NCBI GenBank assembly: GCA_934631985.1
Contig: CAKTYE010000062.1
Span: forward strand, 1 to 14,879
Source: an uncultured Clostridia bacterium
Lineage (GTDB): Bacteria > Bacillota > Clostridia > Christensenellales > Aristaeellaceae
Reading direction: 5' to 3'
DNA length: 14,879 nt
Below, piece after piece: positions 13,263 to 14,879 of this stretch. A program made the translations under genes and the position numbers. The notes under the pieces were generated by a model. That model did not search any database. It saw nothing but the letters and a program-made list of their open reading frames with translations, and had not been told where the DNA came from. The first letter of the stretch is position 1, and the number at the start of each line of letters is the position of its first letter.

Positions 13263-14846
13263 TCAATACGCGCCGCCGTTGTAGATGCGCTCCACAGCGG
13301 TCTGGTACGCCGCCAGCAGCTTCGCGCCGCCCATGGCGTCGATCTGGCTGACGAAGTTGTTCCACCACTCATCGGTAATCTCGACCTCGCCGGCAATCGC
13401 TTGCGCGGTGTTGGTGCTGATGAAGGTGCTGATGTCGTTCTGCACGGTGTTGATGACCTTATTCTCTTCTTCCGTCCAGGAGAAGATGGGCCACACGGTC
13501 TCGGGGATGTAATCCATCATGGCGAAAGCGGTGGAAGCGGGTTCCGCTTCATACTCGCCGCCCCACAGGTTGTCCATCATGACAGCGGGGTTGCGTCCGC
13601 CGGGCCACATCGCGAACTGCGCGATGAAAGTATCCTGGGTCATGTCCGCAGTGCGGGTCGCGGCAGTCGCCTCGGTATAGCCCAGGGTGCCGTCAGCCTT
13701 GACTTCCCAGTTCACGTCCTTCACGCCAGCGTGATAGAACAGGCTGCCTTCTTCGCTGTAGAAGTAGTCCACCCACTTCAGGGCCAGCTCGACGTTCTCG
13801 CAGGCGGTGGTGATGGCGAAGTTGCCGGTGGTGTGCAGGTTGGAACGGACGTTGGCAACCTTGTTATCGCCATCGGGGCCCGCCAGCTGCCACTTCAGGC
13901 CAACCCAGTCAGACACATACTCGGTGGGGATGTTGTACAGGGTGGTGTCACAGCTGATGCCCAGGCGCTGTTCGCCGGACAGGGCAGCCACGCTCTTGTT
14001 GCCGTCGGTGAAAATTTCCTGATAGATCAGCTTCTCACTGTACAGCTTATGCAGATACTCCAGGAACTTGCGGTAGTTGTCGCTCTGGGCGAAAATACGC
14101 AGCTCGTTGGTGTCGGGGTCCACGTCCACCACGGTGTGATGGGCAACGCCGCGGGTACCCAGGCCGAAGCAGCCGTAGAAGTAGTAGTACAGGAAGTTGA
14201 CGCTGGAAACCAGCGGAATCTCGTCAGCCACGCCGTTCTCGTTCAGGTCGCAGTCGCGGATAGCGACCAGCAGCTCATAGAGATCGTCGGTGGTCTTGGG
14301 CATTTCCTTGCCGGTCTTTTCCAGAGCCTTCTGGTTGATGTACATCTTATCCGGCACACGCATCTGGGGCGCCAGCACAACCTGGGGCAGGCCGTAGATC
14401 GCGCCGTTGGGAGCGGTAATGGCTTTAGCGATGTCAGGATACTGCTCCAGCAGGGCCTTGAAGTTGGGCATGCAGGTGTCGATATAGGGCGCGATATCCA
14501 CCAGGATCTCGTCCTCGCCCCACTCAAACATCTGCGAGTTGCTCAGAGCAGCCTTCATGATGATGTCAGGCAGCTCGTCACCGGCGATGGAAGCAGCCAG
14601 AGTGTTGTTGAACACGCTGGGGTCGACGTTTTCCCACTCAATGTGGACGCCGGTCATTTCCTCGTAAGCCTTCATGTTGGCAACATCGCCAAGATTCTGG
14701 TTGGGATAGAAGCTGTTGGTACGGGCCATGACCTTGAAGGTGACAGGCTCGGTCGTCAGCGGGAACTGAGCTTCCGCAAACGCGGACGTGCAGCCCACCA
14801 GCATGACCAGGGTCAAGAGCAGGGACAGGATTCGCTTGGCCTTCAT
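13263..14846 (-). CDS. Extracellular solute-binding protein of a sugar ABC importer (YtcQ/LipO-like)
   Basis: The 527-residue protein is a large family 1-type binding protein that would capture a carbohydrate outside the membrane and deliver it to the two permeases encoded next. The N-terminus has a signal sequence with a possible lipobox LVGC (16-19). A plain signal-peptidase site after AFA (about residue 24) is also possible, so lipid anchoring is uncertain. A Ca-binding-like loop DCDLNENGVADEIPL (198-212) is typical of the YtcQ/LipO group. The C-terminal half is rich in Trp and Tyr, as in sugar-binding clefts. The ATG is preceded by AAAAGGAGG 8 nt upstream, almost at the right edge, so the operon promoter lies outside the window. 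The substrate cannot be read from the sequence. Confidence 0.92.
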   Translation of the reverse strand: MKAKRILSLLLTLVMLVGCTSAFAEAQFPLTTEPVTFKVMARTNSFYPNQNLGDVANMKAYEEMTGVHIEWENVDPSVFNNTLAASIAGDELPDIIMKAALSNSQMFEWGEDEILVDIAPYIDTCMPNFKALLEQYPDIAKAITAPNGAIYGLPQVVLAPQMRVPDKMYINQKALEKTGKEMPKTTDDLYELLVAIRDCDLNENGVADEIPLVSSVNFLYYYFYGCFGLGTRGVAHHTVVDVDPDTNELRIFAQSDNYRKFLEYLHKLYSEKLIYQEIFTDGNKSVAALSGEQRLGISCDTTLYNIPTEYVSDWVGLKWQLAGPDGDNKVANVRSNLHTTGNFAITTACENVELALKWVDYFYSEEGSLFYHAGVKDVNWEVKADGTLGYTEATAATRTADMTQDTFIAQFAMWPGGRNPAVMMDNLWGGEYEAEPASTAFAMMDYIPETVWPIFSWTEEENKVINTVQNDISTFISTNTAQAIAGEVEITDEWWNNFVSQIDAMGGAKLLAAYQTAVERIYNGGAY

Positions 14847-14879
14847 GTGGAGTACCTCCTTTTATTTCTTCCGTCCGTT

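Overview
The window looks like chromosome of a GC-rich Gram-positive anaerobe of the class Clostridia. The grounds are the strong AGGAGG-type ribosome binding sites, tightly packed operons, sigma-A-like promoters, an ATPase-less LplB/YtcP-type sugar ABC transporter, and a nagZ - BadF-type kinase - GNAT gene order that I recall from Clostridium acetobutylicum. The phylum-level assignment is an inference; no rRNA, tRNA, mobile element, phage gene or CRISPR array is visible.

There are three transcription blocks. Block 1 (plus strand, about 207-5460) has a terminator-like hairpin near the left edge, then a clean promoter (TTGACA, 18-nt spacer, TATACT) with a 15-bp palindrome just upstream. It drives five genes: murQ (MurNAc-6-P etherase), anmK (anhydro-MurNAc kinase), nagZ (cytoplasmic GH3 beta-N-acetylglucosaminidase), a BadF/BcrA-type MurNAc/GlcNAc kinase (murK-like) and a GNAT acetyltransferase (glmA-like). 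Together they can cut GlcNAc-(anhydro)MurNAc, phosphorylate both sugars, remove the lactyl ether, and possibly re-acetylate de-N-acetylated glucosamine. This is a salvage route for cell-wall amino sugars. No transporter or regulator is encoded in the block.

Block 2 (minus strand, 11149 to 5565) converges on block 1. It starts at a promoter (TGGACA, 17-nt spacer, TATAAT on the minus strand) and ends at a long hairpin with a T-tract. Its six genes overlap or are spaced by 15 nt or less: an exported transglutaminase-like protein, a pentapeptide-repeat protein, endonuclease IV (nfo), a MutT-like Nudix/HAD fusion, a modular exported L,D-transpeptidase, and a four-helix membrane protein of unknown function. 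It mixes oxidative DNA-damage repair with cell-envelope functions.

Block 3 (minus strand, 14846 to 11330) encodes a CUT1-type carbohydrate ABC importer: a solute-binding protein, then two permeases. A strong hairpin lies between the binding protein and the first permease, and a terminator-like hairpin follows the last gene. No ATPase is present, as is usual when a shared MsmX-type ATPase is used. Its promoter lies beyond the right edge.

I did not find a wholly unknown system. The items most worth following up are the five-gene muropeptide-sugar operon with two different kinases plus a GNAT enzyme, and the Nudix-HAD fusion translationally coupled to nfo.
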